From Halomicronema sp. CCY15110 (GTDB lineage Bacteria; Cyanobacteriota; Cyanobacteriia; Phormidesmidales; Phormidesmidaceae), in assembly GCF_016888165.1 (NCBI RefSeq), contig NZ_JACSWC010000203.1:1-64000 (forward strand): a stretch of 64,000 nt of DNA. Reading direction: 5' to 3'. This document shows, piece after piece, positions 36,577-46,604 of the stretch; the stretch's first letter is position 1; each line of letters opens with the position of its first letter. The position numbers were made by a program, and so were the translations under genes. Below the pieces are notes generated by a model. The model worked only from the letters and a program-made list of their open reading frames with translations, had not been told where the DNA came from and searched no databases.

Positions 36577-37518
36577 TCATGAGCCGGCAGCCATCGGAGT
36601 GGCCTCCGGCTTGGCACCCAACGTATCGCGCATAAATGCCCGCAGCAGTCCCACCACGACAGACGGTGCCTCAACATGGGGCAAAACGCCGACATCGGGC
36701 ACCACATGCACGGCCTGGATCGCTCGACGATTCATGGCGGCCAGCCGCTTGGTTTTGTCGGGACGATTAAATTGAGACTTTTCCCCCACGACGATGGTGG
36801 TGGGGACGGTGAGTTGGCCAATATAGCGGGTCAGGTCAAAGCAGACATTCCCTTTCAGAGAGGCTAATGCTGCATATTCGGCATTGGGTTGCTGGGTGCA
36901 GGTGGTGTACGCCTGCACAATTTCAGCGGTGATGCGATCGGGGTGGGCAAACAGAAAGTTGGTGAGAAACTGAGTCACTGCGGTTTCGTTCGCGGCCCCG
37001 AATTGGTAAATGAGGCGATCGAGAATGGGGGTACCCGCCAAAATCGCGGGCAGGCTGTAGCCGTAGCCCACCCCAAAATCGTCATTACCCGAGGGCGAGA
37101 CGAAAAACAAAGCCTGAAATAGCTCTGGCCGCTGAATCGCCAAGCGCACGACGACCCCCGCAGTCAACGAAGTCGCGGCAACGATCGCCGGCGCTCCCGC
37201 AACGTGTTCGATTAAATGCGCAATAATGTCGCAGTAATCCTCGGTGCAGTATTCACGCTCAGGATGCGCCGATTGTCCCCACCCCACCAGATCCGGCGCA
37301 ATGATGCGATAATCTGCCGCCAGGGCACCGTAAACCTTTGACCATTCGTAGGCCGAAGAGCCGCCCCCTAAACTATGCAGACAAACGAGGGTGGCGGACT
37401 CAGGGGAAGTAGCCACAGTTGACCACCAGCCATCAGCAGCTTGGGTGTAGTAAGCCATGATGCCCAAGGACGTGGCCGTGACCTTTTGCTCAAAGCCGGA
37501 GGGAAGAAATTGCAGCAT
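36577..37518 (-). CDS. Alpha/beta hydrolase
   Basis: A 313-residue alpha/beta hydrolase. Visible: the oxyanion region LVCLHSLGGGSSAYEW, APDLVGWGQS, nucleophile elbow around AATSLTAG (Ser), acid in VVGEKSQF, and His in VLPHVEAP. The start at 37518 (MLQFLPSGFEQ) is preferred: an upstream in-frame ATG adds 33 residues of Arg/Gly-rich sequence unlike the family. The resemblance is to cyanobacterial lipid- or quinone-related hydrolases, but no substrate can be named. It lies 150 nt downstream of ffh on the same strand. Confidence 0.85.
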   Translation of the reverse strand: MLQFLPSGFEQKVTATSLGIMAYYTQAADGWWSTVATSPESATLVCLHSLGGGSSAYEWSKVYGALAADYRIIAPDLVGWGQSAHPEREYCTEDYCDIIAHLIEHVAGAPAIVAATSLTAGVVVRLAIQRPELFQALFFVSPSGNDDFGVGYGYSLPAILAGTPILDRLIYQFGAANETAVTQFLTNFLFAHPDRITAEIVQAYTTCTQQPNAEYAALASLKGNVCFDLTRYIGQLTVPTTIVVGEKSQFNRPDKTKRLAAMNRRAIQAVHVVPDVGVLPHVEAPSVVVGLLRAFMRDTLGAKPEATPMAAGS

Positions 37519-37668
37519 GAAGGAGCCCACGCGGATTGCTACTGCTAGGGTACCGCCTGAACCGTAGGGATGGGGAAGATCGAACGAGTGTGATCCCCGC
37601 CGACTGGCCAGTCGCACCAGCTGCGAGGATCGCGGCCCTGGCCGATGCGATCGCTTTTCAAGCGCTCC

Positions 37669-39153
37669 TTACAGTTCGCCGAAGCCCTTCTTTTTCTTGT
37701 TCTTTTTCTTCTTTTTGCCGCCGCCCATGCCAGGGTAGCCGCGAAAACCAGGTTGTGCGCCGCCCCCCATACCGGGGAAGCCGCCGCCCATGCCAGGAAA
37801 CCCGCCACCCATGCCGGGGAAGCCACCGCCGCCCATACCGGGCATGCCCATCTGGCCGGAGCCCATTTGCTGCATCATGGTGCGCATTTTTTGGAAGTCG
37901 CTGACCAGCTTGCTCACGTCCTTGTCTTGGTAGCCCGCGCCCTGGGCGATGCGTCGCCGCCGACTGGGCGAGCTGGAGAGCAATTCCGGATTTTTGCGCT
38001 CTTCCTTGGTCATGGATTTGATCATGGCTTCGACGCGGCGCAGTTGGGTTTCGCCCTGTTGCAGCTGATCGTCAGAAATCTTGCCCGCCATCCCCGGAAT
38101 CATCTTCATGATGCCGCCCAGGGAGCCCATGTTCTTCATCAGGCGGGTCTGCTTGAGGAAGTCATCGAAGTCGAACTTCGCTTCGAGAATTTTTTCCTGG
38201 AGTTTTTCAGCATCGGCAATATCTACCGCTTCCTGGGCTTTTTCCACCAGGGTGAGCACGTCGCCCATGCCCAGAATGCGGGAGGCCATGCGATCGGGAT
38301 AGAAGGGTTGCAGGGCTTCGACTTTTTCCCCCACGCCGATGAATTTGATGGGCTGCCCAGAAATTTGCCGTACCGACAGCGCCGCGCCGCCGCGCGAGTC
38401 GCCGTCCATTTTGGTAAGGATGGCCCCGGTGATGCCAATTTCTTCGTGGAAGCTGCGGGTGAGGTTGGCGGCTTCTTGGCCGGTCATCGCATCGACGACC
38501 AGCAAGACCTCATCGGGCTGTACGGCATCCTTGATCTGGGCCAGTTCTGCCATCATTTTGGGGTCAATTTGCAAGCGCCCCGCCGTATCCACAATGACGG
38601 TATCCACGCCCTCTTCCCGCGCCTTGGCGACCCCCTGGCGGGCAATTTCGACGGGGTTGGCATCCGTGCCCATATCAAAAACGGGAATGTCGATCTGTTT
38701 GCCCAGGGTGATCAGCTGATCGACGGCGGCGGGACGGTACACATCGGTCGCGACCATCATGGCCGATCGCGACTCTTTCCGTAGGTGCAGGGCCAGTTTG
38801 GCGGTGGCGGTGGTTTTACCCGTACCCTGCAAGCCCGCCATCAAAATCACGGTGGGGGCGGTGGCGGCTTTCGCCAACGGGGCGTTGGTTTCCCCCATGA
38901 GCTTGGTCAGCTCATCATTGACGATCTTGATGAACTGTTGCCCCGGATTGACGCCGGCAACGACTTCGGCACCCTGGGCCTGGGCCTGCACTTCCGCCAC
39001 AAACGCTTTCACCACTTGCAGATTGACGTCCGCCTCTAGCAGCGCGCGGCGGACATCCCGCAAAGCTTCCTGAATATTGGCTTCGCTGATTTTGTCCTGA
39101 CCTCGGAGCTTTTTCCAGGCCGAGTCAAATCGTTCAGAAAGGGCTTCAAACAT
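37669..39153 (-). CDS. ffh: Signal recognition particle protein Ffh
   Basis: A 494-residue SRP54-type GTPase. The N domain (MFEALSERFDSAWKKLRGQ) is followed by the G domain with GLQGTGKTTATAKLA (G1), DTAGR (G3) and TKMDGDSRGGAAL (G4). A Met-rich M domain follows, with MKNMGSLGGIMKMIPGM and the SPSRRRRIAQGAG RNA-binding helix. It ends in a Gly-Met-rich repeat (GMGGGFPGMGGG) and a Lys-rich tail, longer than in E. coli. It binds signal sequences and 4.5S-type RNA and targets ribosomes to FtsY. A long opposite-strand frame over it is a shadow. Confidence 0.97.
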   Translation of the reverse strand: MFEALSERFDSAWKKLRGQDKISEANIQEALRDVRRALLEADVNLQVVKAFVAEVQAQAQGAEVVAGVNPGQQFIKIVNDELTKLMGETNAPLAKAATAPTVILMAGLQGTGKTTATAKLALHLRKESRSAMMVATDVYRPAAVDQLITLGKQIDIPVFDMGTDANPVEIARQGVAKAREEGVDTVIVDTAGRLQIDPKMMAELAQIKDAVQPDEVLLVVDAMTGQEAANLTRSFHEEIGITGAILTKMDGDSRGGAALSVRQISGQPIKFIGVGEKVEALQPFYPDRMASRILGMGDVLTLVEKAQEAVDIADAEKLQEKILEAKFDFDDFLKQTRLMKNMGSLGGIMKMIPGMAGKISDDQLQQGETQLRRVEAMIKSMTKEERKNPELLSSSPSRRRRIAQGAGYQDKDVSKLVSDFQKMRTMMQQMGSGQMGMPGMGGGGFPGMGGGFPGMGGGFPGMGGGAQPGFRGYPGMGGGKKKKKNKKKKGFGEL

Positions 39154-39481
39154 AAGTAAATTTGCTGCAGGTTAGCGGAAACGAACGTTAAAGTAGGCAA
39201 AATAGTTCGTAAAAGTATCTTGCCTGGCGGGATTATTTTTCAGAACCTCTATTGTAAAGGGTAGTCGCCTTGGACTATGGCTTCGGTGCCGACGGGTTTC
39301 TGGAAAATTGCCTTAACCGATTGAAGGGGTAGGCGTGTTTTAGGCCAATTGGCTAGTAGGCAAGGTGCATCAGAGTCTTCAGCTGAACCGCCGATTCAAA
39401 TTATTCCGAGACTTGTCGCGGATTGATGACGGGCACGCTGTCTTGGGATCGACCAGTGATGATCAGCCGGGGGACACCGTG
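39154..39481. other. Divergent control region between ffh and the GAF-like gene
   Basis: About 330 nt. An in-frame ATG at 39365 would extend the right-hand gene by 39 residues, but the internal ATG at 39482 has GGGGGA about 8 nt upstream and looks better. Confidence 0.45.
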
Positions 39482-41707
39482 ATGACAGAGGGTCAAGTAG
39501 AGCAGGCGCAGCAATTTGGTCAAGTCACAGTGCCGAGCTGGTGGTCGGTGCTGGAGCACCACAGTCGACTGTTGGTGGCGGCGATCGATATGGCGACCCA
39601 CCACATTGAGTGGACGAGCGATCGCTTTCGGCAACTGGTTGGCATGGTGGATATCCCCCCATCACTGGGAGATGCAGTGCTGAAGCGGCTGTCGGCGGAT
39701 GATCAGCTGTGGGTACGGGAGCGCATTCGCCGCCATATTTTGAACGCCATTTTGACGGAGCGCTACGGGCGGCGCGACCTGTTGCCTTCTCGCTGGCTGC
39801 ACGAGACGTTGATCGTTTCGGTGAGTCCGCTCGCTGGCGATCTCGCGCGGTTTGTGGAATTCACTGTGAGTAGCGACCAGCTCCAGTTATGCACCCTAGA
39901 GCCCGCCGTCCGAGCCGCATTGGATCGCTGCTGGCCACAACCCCCGAGTGCCAGTGAGGTCTTACAGCAGCTGCAAGATCCGCATTCGTCCCTCCAGGCG
40001 GTGTTGCAATTGCTCAATCCCCAAACCTACACAGCCAGCGGCATTGTGTTGATTGAGGGCATGGATGTGAGCGATCGCGAAGTGACTCAGCGGCTGATCC
40101 ACCTGCTGCTGGATCGCGAATCCATTTTGCAACCTCGACGATTTTTGCAGGCCAATCTGCTGCTGAAGCGCTTGTTTCGCGCCACCGACAGCTTCATCCT
40201 CACCGCTGAAGATAACACCGCTGTCCTGTATCTAGATTTGCATGAACCTGAATGGACGACCCATCCGCTGCCCGCCGATTGCTTACAAGAATCAGCGTTG
40301 TCCACAGCCGCCGCTGAGGGGACTGTGCTGAATCTCAAGGATTTGAGCGCGCCTTGTTTGTCGGCGTGTGAGCCGATGCTGCGGCAGCGCGGCGCGAAGT
40401 CCTTGTTGATCTTGCCGCTAGTGGTGAAATCAGCCCGTCTGCAAGATTCGCCCAAGTTGCTGGGGGTCGTGGGGGTGATGAGCGACCAACCCGATGCCTT
40501 TGATGCGATCGACGAACATAACGGCCAGACTCTGGCTCCGGCCCTGACCATTGCCATGCGCCAAAGCGTCAATGAGCGATTTATTCACATCCATGAATCG
40601 GTGCGCTGGCGATTTGAAGAAGAAGCCGAACGCCGGAGTCTGGGGTTGCCGCCCGCGCCTATCACCTTTCGCGACGTCTATCCGCTCTATGGCATTTCCG
40701 ATATTCGCGGTTCTTCCAACGAACGGAATCGGGCGATTCAGCAAGATTTACTGACGCAGTTTCGGCTGGCTTTGACGATCGCTCAGGCCGTTTGTGAAGC
40801 CACCCAGACGGCGTTTGCCGAGCAGTTTCGGCACGATCTGCAAGTCACCATTGAGCAGCTCCAGCGCGGGATTACCGTCGATGCGGAAATCACCCTCTTA
40901 CGCTATTTGCAAGACAACTTAGAAGCACACTTCGACTTTTTCAATACCTGCGGAAAGCAGGTGCAGGCGGCGATCGCGGCCTACGAAGCAGCCAAAGACG
41001 ACGAACATGACTGTGTGTACGATGCGCGATCGCTGTACGACCAGACCGTGCAGCACATCAACCTCTCCCTCCGGTCGACTTGGCAACGGTGGCAGCGGAC
41101 CATGCAGCAGGTCTCGCCCCACTACTGCGACATCGAATCCACCGACGGCATTGACCACATGATTTATGCGGGCCGCGCCATCGATCAGCGATTTTCGCCG
41201 TTTCACCTCCGCAGTTTGCGCTATGAGCAACTCCGGGCTGTGTGCGACTGTGCCCGCACGGGCTTTCGGCTCAAGGCGGAACATGCCACCGAGATGGACA
41301 TTACCCACCTCGTGTTAGTGCAAGACAGCACGGTGGATATTACCCATGACGAAAGCACCGAACGGCTGTTCGACGTGCGCGGCACCCGCGACACCCGCTA
41401 TGAAATTGTGAAAAAGCGCATCGACAAAGCCCTTGACGCCACCACCCACGATCGCATTACCCAACCCGGTTGCCTCACCCTCGTCTATTCCACCAATGAG
41501 GAATGGGAAGAATATCAAGAATACCTGCGCTACTTGCAGCGTGAAGGCTGGGTTGGCACCGACATCGAACAGGGAGTCGTGGAACCCCTGCAAGGCGTTA
41601 CGGGTCTCAAATTTGCCCGCGTCACCGTCTTGGCCGCCCCAACCCAAAAAGAAGATGCGTCCCCGTCAATAAACGCCTCCCTCAATAACCACAAAGCTGA
41701 GGTCTGA
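39482..41707 (+). CDS. Large GAF-like domain protein, unknown function
   Basis: A 741-residue soluble protein from the preferred start. Residues ~1-200 resemble a PAS-like or regulatory domain. A GAF-like domain lies at about 230-370 (LLKRLFRATDSFILTAEDNT ... KSLLILPLVVKSARL ... LGVVGVMSDQPDAF). The C-terminal half is mainly helical (TFRDVYPLYGISDIRGSSNE, LRYLQDNLEAHFDFFNTCGK) and ends in an alpha/beta segment. No kinase, cyclase or HTH output domain is visible. The motif DVYPLYGISDIRGSS is a striking conserved-looking block. Cyanobacteria carry relatives of this architecture, unstudied as far as I know. Confidence 0.75.
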   Translation: MTEGQVEQAQQFGQVTVPSWWSVLEHHSRLLVAAIDMATHHIEWTSDRFRQLVGMVDIPPSLGDAVLKRLSADDQLWVRERIRRHILNAILTERYGRRDLLPSRWLHETLIVSVSPLAGDLARFVEFTVSSDQLQLCTLEPAVRAALDRCWPQPPSASEVLQQLQDPHSSLQAVLQLLNPQTYTASGIVLIEGMDVSDREVTQRLIHLLLDRESILQPRRFLQANLLLKRLFRATDSFILTAEDNTAVLYLDLHEPEWTTHPLPADCLQESALSTAAAEGTVLNLKDLSAPCLSACEPMLRQRGAKSLLILPLVVKSARLQDSPKLLGVVGVMSDQPDAFDAIDEHNGQTLAPALTIAMRQSVNERFIHIHESVRWRFEEEAERRSLGLPPAPITFRDVYPLYGISDIRGSSNERNRAIQQDLLTQFRLALTIAQAVCEATQTAFAEQFRHDLQVTIEQLQRGITVDAEITLLRYLQDNLEAHFDFFNTCGKQVQAAIAAYEAAKDDEHDCVYDARSLYDQTVQHINLSLRSTWQRWQRTMQQVSPHYCDIESTDGIDHMIYAGRAIDQRFSPFHLRSLRYEQLRAVCDCARTGFRLKAEHATEMDITHLVLVQDSTVDITHDESTERLFDVRGTRDTRYEIVKKRIDKALDATTHDRITQPGCLTLVYSTNEEWEEYQEYLRYLQREGWVGTDIEQGVVEPLQGVTGLKFARVTVLAAPTQKEDASPSINASLNNHKAEV

Positions 41708-41787
41708 TGGCGGGCCTCTCCCCAGCTTGGGCTACTACGTACACAAAAGTTATCCGTCATAACTTGCCAGCGATTCAGCCCCCTAAA

Positions 41788-41839
41788 TCCCCCAAGTTTG
41801 GGGGACTTTGAATTCTGGTCTCCCCCCAGAATTGGGGGG
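41788..41839. repeat. Paired G/C-run palindromes
   Basis: TCCCCC-AAGTTT-GGGGGA and CCCCCC-AGAATT-GGGGGG lie 16 nt apart, flanked by CCCCCTAAATC and GAAGGGGGG. This is the layout of small dispersed intergenic elements found widely in cyanobacteria. It lies between two convergent genes. Confidence 0.75.
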
Positions 41840-41996
41840 ATGAAGGGGGGCTAATGCAGCATTTTGAGGGAGCCATCGAGATGTGTGTACGTAGTAGCCA
41901 GCTTGGGAGAAAGACGAACGCCAACAGTCGGCGGCTCTCGGTTGCATGCGGCGATTCAATTGCCACCGATCGATCGCAAGGGATGCAGCGATGCGC

Positions 41997-42554
41997 CTAA
42001 GTCTGCTTTTGCTCCACTCCGAACCCCGCCAAGCGCACCGTTTCCAGGGGCGCGTGATCGACGGGAGGGCGCTGATAGTTGAGAATGCGGCGAATGCGCA
42101 GGGTGGGATTCACCAGGATGATGGAATCGACAGAGACGACCTGGGTGTAGCGGGTTGTCATGAGCAATTCGCGATGGTGCAGCCCAAACCGGAAATGGGA
42201 AATGATCGGCTTCGCCTCTTCATAGGCGCGATCGCGCAAATAATCCCCCTCCAAAAAGCCGTCGCCAGTGAGCCTGGGGACAAACAGCATCCGCAGTTCT
42301 TGACTCACCTCTTCCCCCGTTTCGGAGACGGTGTGAAAGCCGAGGCGAAAGCCTGGCATGGTGTCGATCTCCTTGACCTCGCCGTACTGGTTATCCGCCA
42401 AAACTTTCTCTTTGAGGTCGCGGGTGATGGGGGCGACGGCAAACTCGGTGCGCGATCGCTCCACCTCTTGCTGCGTTAGGTAGTGATAGGTGCGCTCGGT
42501 GACCCACTCCCCCACGCAACAGTCAAAAAAATCGTAAAACGGTTGAATATCCAT
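41997..42554 (-). CDS. CpcS/CpeS family phycobiliprotein lyase
   Basis: A 185-residue lipocalin-fold protein. The N-terminal MDIQPFYDFFDCCVGEWVTERTYHYL and the motif ERSRTEF match the CpcS/CpeS/CpcU chromophore lyases, which attach bilins to Cys residues (Cys84-type) of phycobiliproteins. FRFGLHHRELLMTTRYTQV and RRILNYQRPP fit the C-terminal strands. Length is normal. It is not next to phycobilisome genes here, which is common for S-type lyases. Which subunit and bilin it serves cannot be told. Confidence 0.85.
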   Translation of the reverse strand: MDIQPFYDFFDCCVGEWVTERTYHYLTQQEVERSRTEFAVAPITRDLKEKVLADNQYGEVKEIDTMPGFRLGFHTVSETGEEVSQELRMLFVPRLTGDGFLEGDYLRDRAYEEAKPIISHFRFGLHHRELLMTTRYTQVVSVDSIILVNPTLRIRRILNYQRPPVDHAPLETVRLAGFGVEQKQT

Positions 42555-42790
42555 GGTGCGATCGCCCCAGCCAGGTCGTGCTCACTATTGCATAGTAAGC
42601 CATTCGCTCAGCGATTCCCTCTACTGTTTTACACTTAGCAGTAAAGTTCGGCTGCCTACAACGTCTCCCACTCCAGCGAAGTACAGTCCAGACCGTGAAG
42701 TCATTGTCAAGCCTAAATTTCAGGCCTGAATTTACGCCTCACTCGATTGGGAAAAACTGTAAAACTTTTAAAGCACTCTCCTAGAGCTTT

Positions 42791-43821
42791 CTACTTTCTA
42801 GAGCTTTTCATCAAAATACTTTCAACCAACCTCGAAATATGCTCTACATCGACGCAAAAATTCGAATCCCGATCAACCCCTGACTCAGGAAACCAAGGTA
42901 TGTAGTTGTGATTCAAGGTTTTCGACAAGTATTCATAATGAGGGCGAGAACATTTCAATGGAAATAACTCCAGGACATTTAAACCATCCGAGAAAATAAT
43001 ATTTGTCAAACCTGCACCGTGTGGCGAAACGACAAAAGATGCATCGTAAAACAGATTGATCTGTTCTTGAACAGACATGTCTTCAAGGTGGTATCTTTGA
43101 AATCCATAAGATTCCAGCTTCAATAACAGATCATCTTCATTCAGTACACACCGTTTACTATTCCTCCCCGAGAGCTTTCGGGAAATGTAAACTAGCTTCT
43201 CCTTTCTTCTTGGCCGATCTGGCAACACACTGCTACGAAAAAAATCAAGGTAATCAATGGGTAGACCATCAGGATATCTATTTATTATATAATCTGGCAA
43301 TAAAATATGCTTCAAATGATAAATTCGATCTGCATCAACAGGCACAGCTTCAACATCTTCCGGCAAAATTTTTTCAGTGAAGAACTTTTCTGTTTCAGTC
43401 AGACCGCCAGGCACTAACAACTTAATCTTTCCTAGGCTTTGAAAAGTACTCTTGTATTTTTTATGAGGTATAGTCTTGGTAGATGATCAATGACCGTATG
43501 GTAGTAGTTTGAATGCCTGAACATTGATCTAAAGACACTGCAGATGCCGTCTATCTCATCTTTTGAAGATAGGTGCAATTTCCTTAAACTATATTTTTCT
43601 GGTTTAAAGTGACCTTTAACTGATTCTAGAATCAATCTTCCTTGACTATCGAAAACTGTATTGTACTTGGGATAATAAGTGACATTGTCCAGCATTACGG
43701 CATGAGCGTTAGTGCCAGTATAGGTATATTTAGAGGTTTGATCGCCAGGCACTATTTTAGGTCTTTTATGAATGAGTGCTTGACGTATTTTCTTTTGGAT
43801 TGAAATCTTTAAATCATTCAT
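42791..43821 (-). pseudogene. GT61 family glycosyltransferase gene, split by a frameshift
   Basis: Two frames encode one GT61 (DUF563) protein. The first, from 43821, gives 129 residues, with SMFRHSNYYHTVIDHLPRLY (the N-terminal GT61 motif). The second, in the -1 frame and ending at 42791, gives the C-terminal part, with KLVYISRKLSGRN and FVVSPHGAGLTNIIFSDGLN. The break lies at the T run 43457-43462 (A6 in the gene). One extra A there restores a single frame through ...LIKKYKSTFQSLGKIKLLVPGG. Together ~340 residues, a normal length. GGAG precedes the ATG. GT61 enzymes add xylose, GlcNAc or similar sugars to glycans. AT-rich DNA suggests acquisition. Confidence 0.85.
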
Positions 43822-44460
43822 TTGATGATTTCTCCATTTATGGGAAGCTCAAGGTGCATTTGATAAAAATCATTTTGATTGCCTAGAGTATTGGGGGTTG
43901 GCAGAATTATGTTTTAAGAATAGCATCCTCTGATTTTCTCGAGTTTCGGCTGTTTGGCTCCATGTTTCAGTGAATGATTGATTTGAATACTTTATTTTTG
44001 ATGTTTCTGAAGTTTTCTACGGCATGTTAGTCGACTTAGTAAGACAGTGCTTTACAAGAAGGTGCACTCAAATGTCCTCAGGCAGATACCTTTAAAATTG
44101 CGCATCTTTAGTGCAGTGGCAGCCCATTTACAATTAACTGACTTCTAGAAATCTGTGAGACGAAAGCATGGGGTTCGATCAAATACCCGATTGGATGTGT
44201 TGTCACATATTCTCGAGATATTCTCCACTTGCTGTCGATACTAACTAAGGAGTCATAAGCAATGAATCCGTGTGGCGAAAATATTTATCTAACCTTCAAA
44301 CTTCGGGGTGTTTAAAAAAACTTGTTTCACCACGATGCTCTTCACCGATGACTCTTGTATTTGTATCCAACAATACCGATAGCTTAAGTAAAGCAGTTTC
44401 TTTGACCAGTGCCCTCCTAAATCAAACACACCAGCCGGAACCGTTTCACCTCGATCAGCT
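43822..44460. other. AT-rich non-coding stretch
   Basis: No supportable gene in ~640 nt. A 17-codon frame at 44262-44315 has a good AAGGAG 8 nt upstream of its ATG, and could be the start of a lost gene or a leader peptide, but nothing recognisable follows in any frame. Confidence 0.5.
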
Positions 44461-45042
44461 TCAGGTATTATCCACAGAATTCATAATCCACAGCGTAAAG
44501 ACCAACCCGACGAAATGCGCCAGCAAAATGTTGGTATTCGCCTGGATGATAAAAATATCGAGGGGCTGCACGTACTGACTGATGCCGCCCGGAGCGCCAA
44601 ACACCGCTGCGCCCTGGGGTTGCGAAAGGGCCTTGGCCAGCAGCGCCCCCACCGTGGCTTCGGCCCCTAGCAGGGTGGCTAGCATGCCCCCTAAGCTAAT
44701 AAATAGGCCAATCTTCAACGTGCGAATGACATCTTTGGGTTTGGGCCGTTTGGTCTCGTCGCGGCTGCGCAGTTGGCGTCCTAAACGGGTGTAGCGAAAG
44801 GCCCAAAAAGCACTGAGAAAGACGGCAATTTGTCCCGCTGAGGTAAAAAACAGTCCCGCCCCTGCTCCTGGGTTGTTGCCGCCGTTACGGGCAGACAAGC
44901 TCGCGATCGCGAACAATAATGCCAGACTGGCAATCACGCCCAGCACAATTTGCGCCCAAAAGCTAATCCAGCCAAAGCGACGAAACGCAGTGGAGATGCG
45001 GCGAATGGCCGGGGGTAAGGAATACTCTAGCTCTGGGGTCAT
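44461..45042 (-). CDS. DUF3611 family membrane protein
   Basis: A 193-residue protein of the DUF3611 family, found in cyanobacteria and chloroplasts. It starts MTPELEYSLPPAIRRISTAF and has four hydrophobic segments: IVLGVIASLALLFAIA, AGQIAVFLSAFWAF, LKIGLFISLGGMLATLLG and ILLAHFVGLVFTLWIM. A TTG codon 27 nt upstream could also start it, but the ATG matches the family's usual N terminus better. Function unknown. Divergent from tldD. Confidence 0.88.
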   Translation of the reverse strand: MTPELEYSLPPAIRRISTAFRRFGWISFWAQIVLGVIASLALLFAIASLSARNGGNNPGAGAGLFFTSAGQIAVFLSAFWAFRYTRLGRQLRSRDETKRPKPKDVIRTLKIGLFISLGGMLATLLGAEATVGALLAKALSQPQGAAVFGAPGGISQYVQPLDIFIIQANTNILLAHFVGLVFTLWIMNSVDNT

Positions 45043-45204
45043 GGCGGCAAGCTCAGCCGGGATGCTCAATTCACAATGGGATCGCGACAGCCATTTAACT
45101 GTCGTTGTGATTCTAGACTACATCCTGAACGGGGCCGTCGATTGGGAAAAAGCGCGGCACAATAGTTAAAGTTCCAATCAGGCCAACCCTTGGAGGCTGC
45201 TTGC

Positions 45205-46599
45205 ATGTCGCGGTCGTTTAACCACTACACCGATCAGATTATTGACTTGATGGCCCGCTATCGCGATCGCGTCGATTTTCTCACCATTCGCTTGGAAGCA
45301 TCGGAAGGCACCGATATTTTGCTGCGGGGCGGCAAGGTGGAAACCCTGAGTGAAGGCATTTCACTAGGCGGGCAGGTGCGGGCCTGCCACAAAGGCGGCT
45401 GGGGCTTTGCCAGCTTTAACCAGCTGGAAGATTTAATTGAGCGCCTTGAGGGGGCCATCCATGCGGCGCATTTGGTCGGCGATGACGAAACCCTGCTCGC
45501 GGCCATTGATCCCGTGCAAGTGCGATCGCCCCTGGCCATGAGCGGCACCAGTCCCCGCGCCATCTCCCTTACCCAGAAAAAAGCCCTCTGCACTCACTAC
45601 GACGAGATTTTGCAGAGCGTCGACGCCCGCATTGCCACCACCTCCGTGCGCTATAACGATGTCACCCAACGATTGTTGCTGGTGACTTCGGAAGGCACCC
45701 AAATCGAGCAGAGCTGGTCCGATATGGAATTGCGGCTGGCAGCCACGGCCCGCAATGGCGATACCGTGCAAACCGGGCGAGAAACGAATGGGTCTCGCCA
45801 AGCCTTTGAAGATTTGAAAAATCTGGATGCGCAAGTACGCAGCGCAGCGGAACGGGCCGTCGCCGCGTTAGAGTTGCCGCCGGTGAAGGGCAATAGCTAC
45901 GACGTGGTGATCGACCCGGTGCTGTCGGGCTTGTTCGTCCACGAAGCGTTTGGCCATCTGTCCGAAGCGGACATGGCCTACGAAAATCCTGACTTGTTGG
46001 AAGTCATGACCCTGGGCCGCCGCTTCGGCCCGCCCGAGTTACAAATTTTTGACGGAGCTGCCTTGGAAGGCCACCGGGGCAGCTATGACTATGACGATGA
46101 GGGCTGCCCCGCCACGACGACGCAACTGATTGAAGATGGGGTGCTGGTGGGGCGGCTGCACTCACGCGAGACCGCTGGCAAGCTAGATGAGCAACCCACC
46201 GGCAACGCCCGCTGCCTGAGCTATCACTATCCGCCCCTGGTGCGCATGACGAACACCTGGATTGGCCGGGGCCATACCCCCGTTGCCGATCTCTTTTCTG
46301 GCATTGAGACGGGGGTCTACGCCAAAAACTGGCTCGGCGGCATGACCAATGGCGAAATGTTCACCTTTACCGCTGGGGAAGCCTGGATGATTCGCAATGG
46401 CGAACTGGCGGAGCCGGTGCGGGATGTGACGCTGTCGGGCAACGTGTTTCGTACCCTGGCGGATATTGAGGGCATTGGCGACGACTTTTATTGGGATGAG
46501 TCGGGGGGCTGCGGCAAGGGCGGACAAAGTGGGCTACCCGTTGGCTGTGGTGGCCCGAGCTTGCGGATTCGCAATGTGGTGGTGGGGGGAGAGGCTTAG
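45205..46599 (+). CDS. tldD: TldD family metalloprotease
   Basis: A 464-residue TldD/PmbA-type protein. TldD with TldE (PmbA) forms a zinc protease that trims peptides and degrades unfolded short peptides. The metal site is seen in LFVHEAFGHLSEADM (HExxxH, ~residue 245-255), with later Gly-rich blocks GCPATTTQLIEDGVLVG and NWLGGMTNGEMFTFTAGEAW. The ATG at 45205 has GGAGG ~10 nt upstream; an in-frame TTG just before it is not preferred. TldE is not in the window. It is 5 nt ahead of the nuclease gene, so they are co-transcribed. Confidence 0.92.
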   Translation: MSRSFNHYTDQIIDLMARYRDRVDFLTIRLEASEGTDILLRGGKVETLSEGISLGGQVRACHKGGWGFASFNQLEDLIERLEGAIHAAHLVGDDETLLAAIDPVQVRSPLAMSGTSPRAISLTQKKALCTHYDEILQSVDARIATTSVRYNDVTQRLLLVTSEGTQIEQSWSDMELRLAATARNGDTVQTGRETNGSRQAFEDLKNLDAQVRSAAERAVAALELPPVKGNSYDVVIDPVLSGLFVHEAFGHLSEADMAYENPDLLEVMTLGRRFGPPELQIFDGAALEGHRGSYDYDDEGCPATTTQLIEDGVLVGRLHSRETAGKLDEQPTGNARCLSYHYPPLVRMTNTWIGRGHTPVADLFSGIETGVYAKNWLGGMTNGEMFTFTAGEAWMIRNGELAEPVRDVTLSGNVFRTLADIEGIGDDFYWDESGGCGKGGQSGLPVGCGGPSLRIRNVVVGGEA

Positions 46600-46604
46600 A
46601 CGCT

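Noticed and set aside
37645-38784. 379-codon open frame on the plus strand
   Set aside because: Antisense shadow of ffh; no family resemblance and no ribosome site.
44270-44578. 102-codon frame in the AT-rich gap
   Set aside because: Its 3' end runs into the DUF3611 gene on the other strand. No ribosome site and no recognisable motif.
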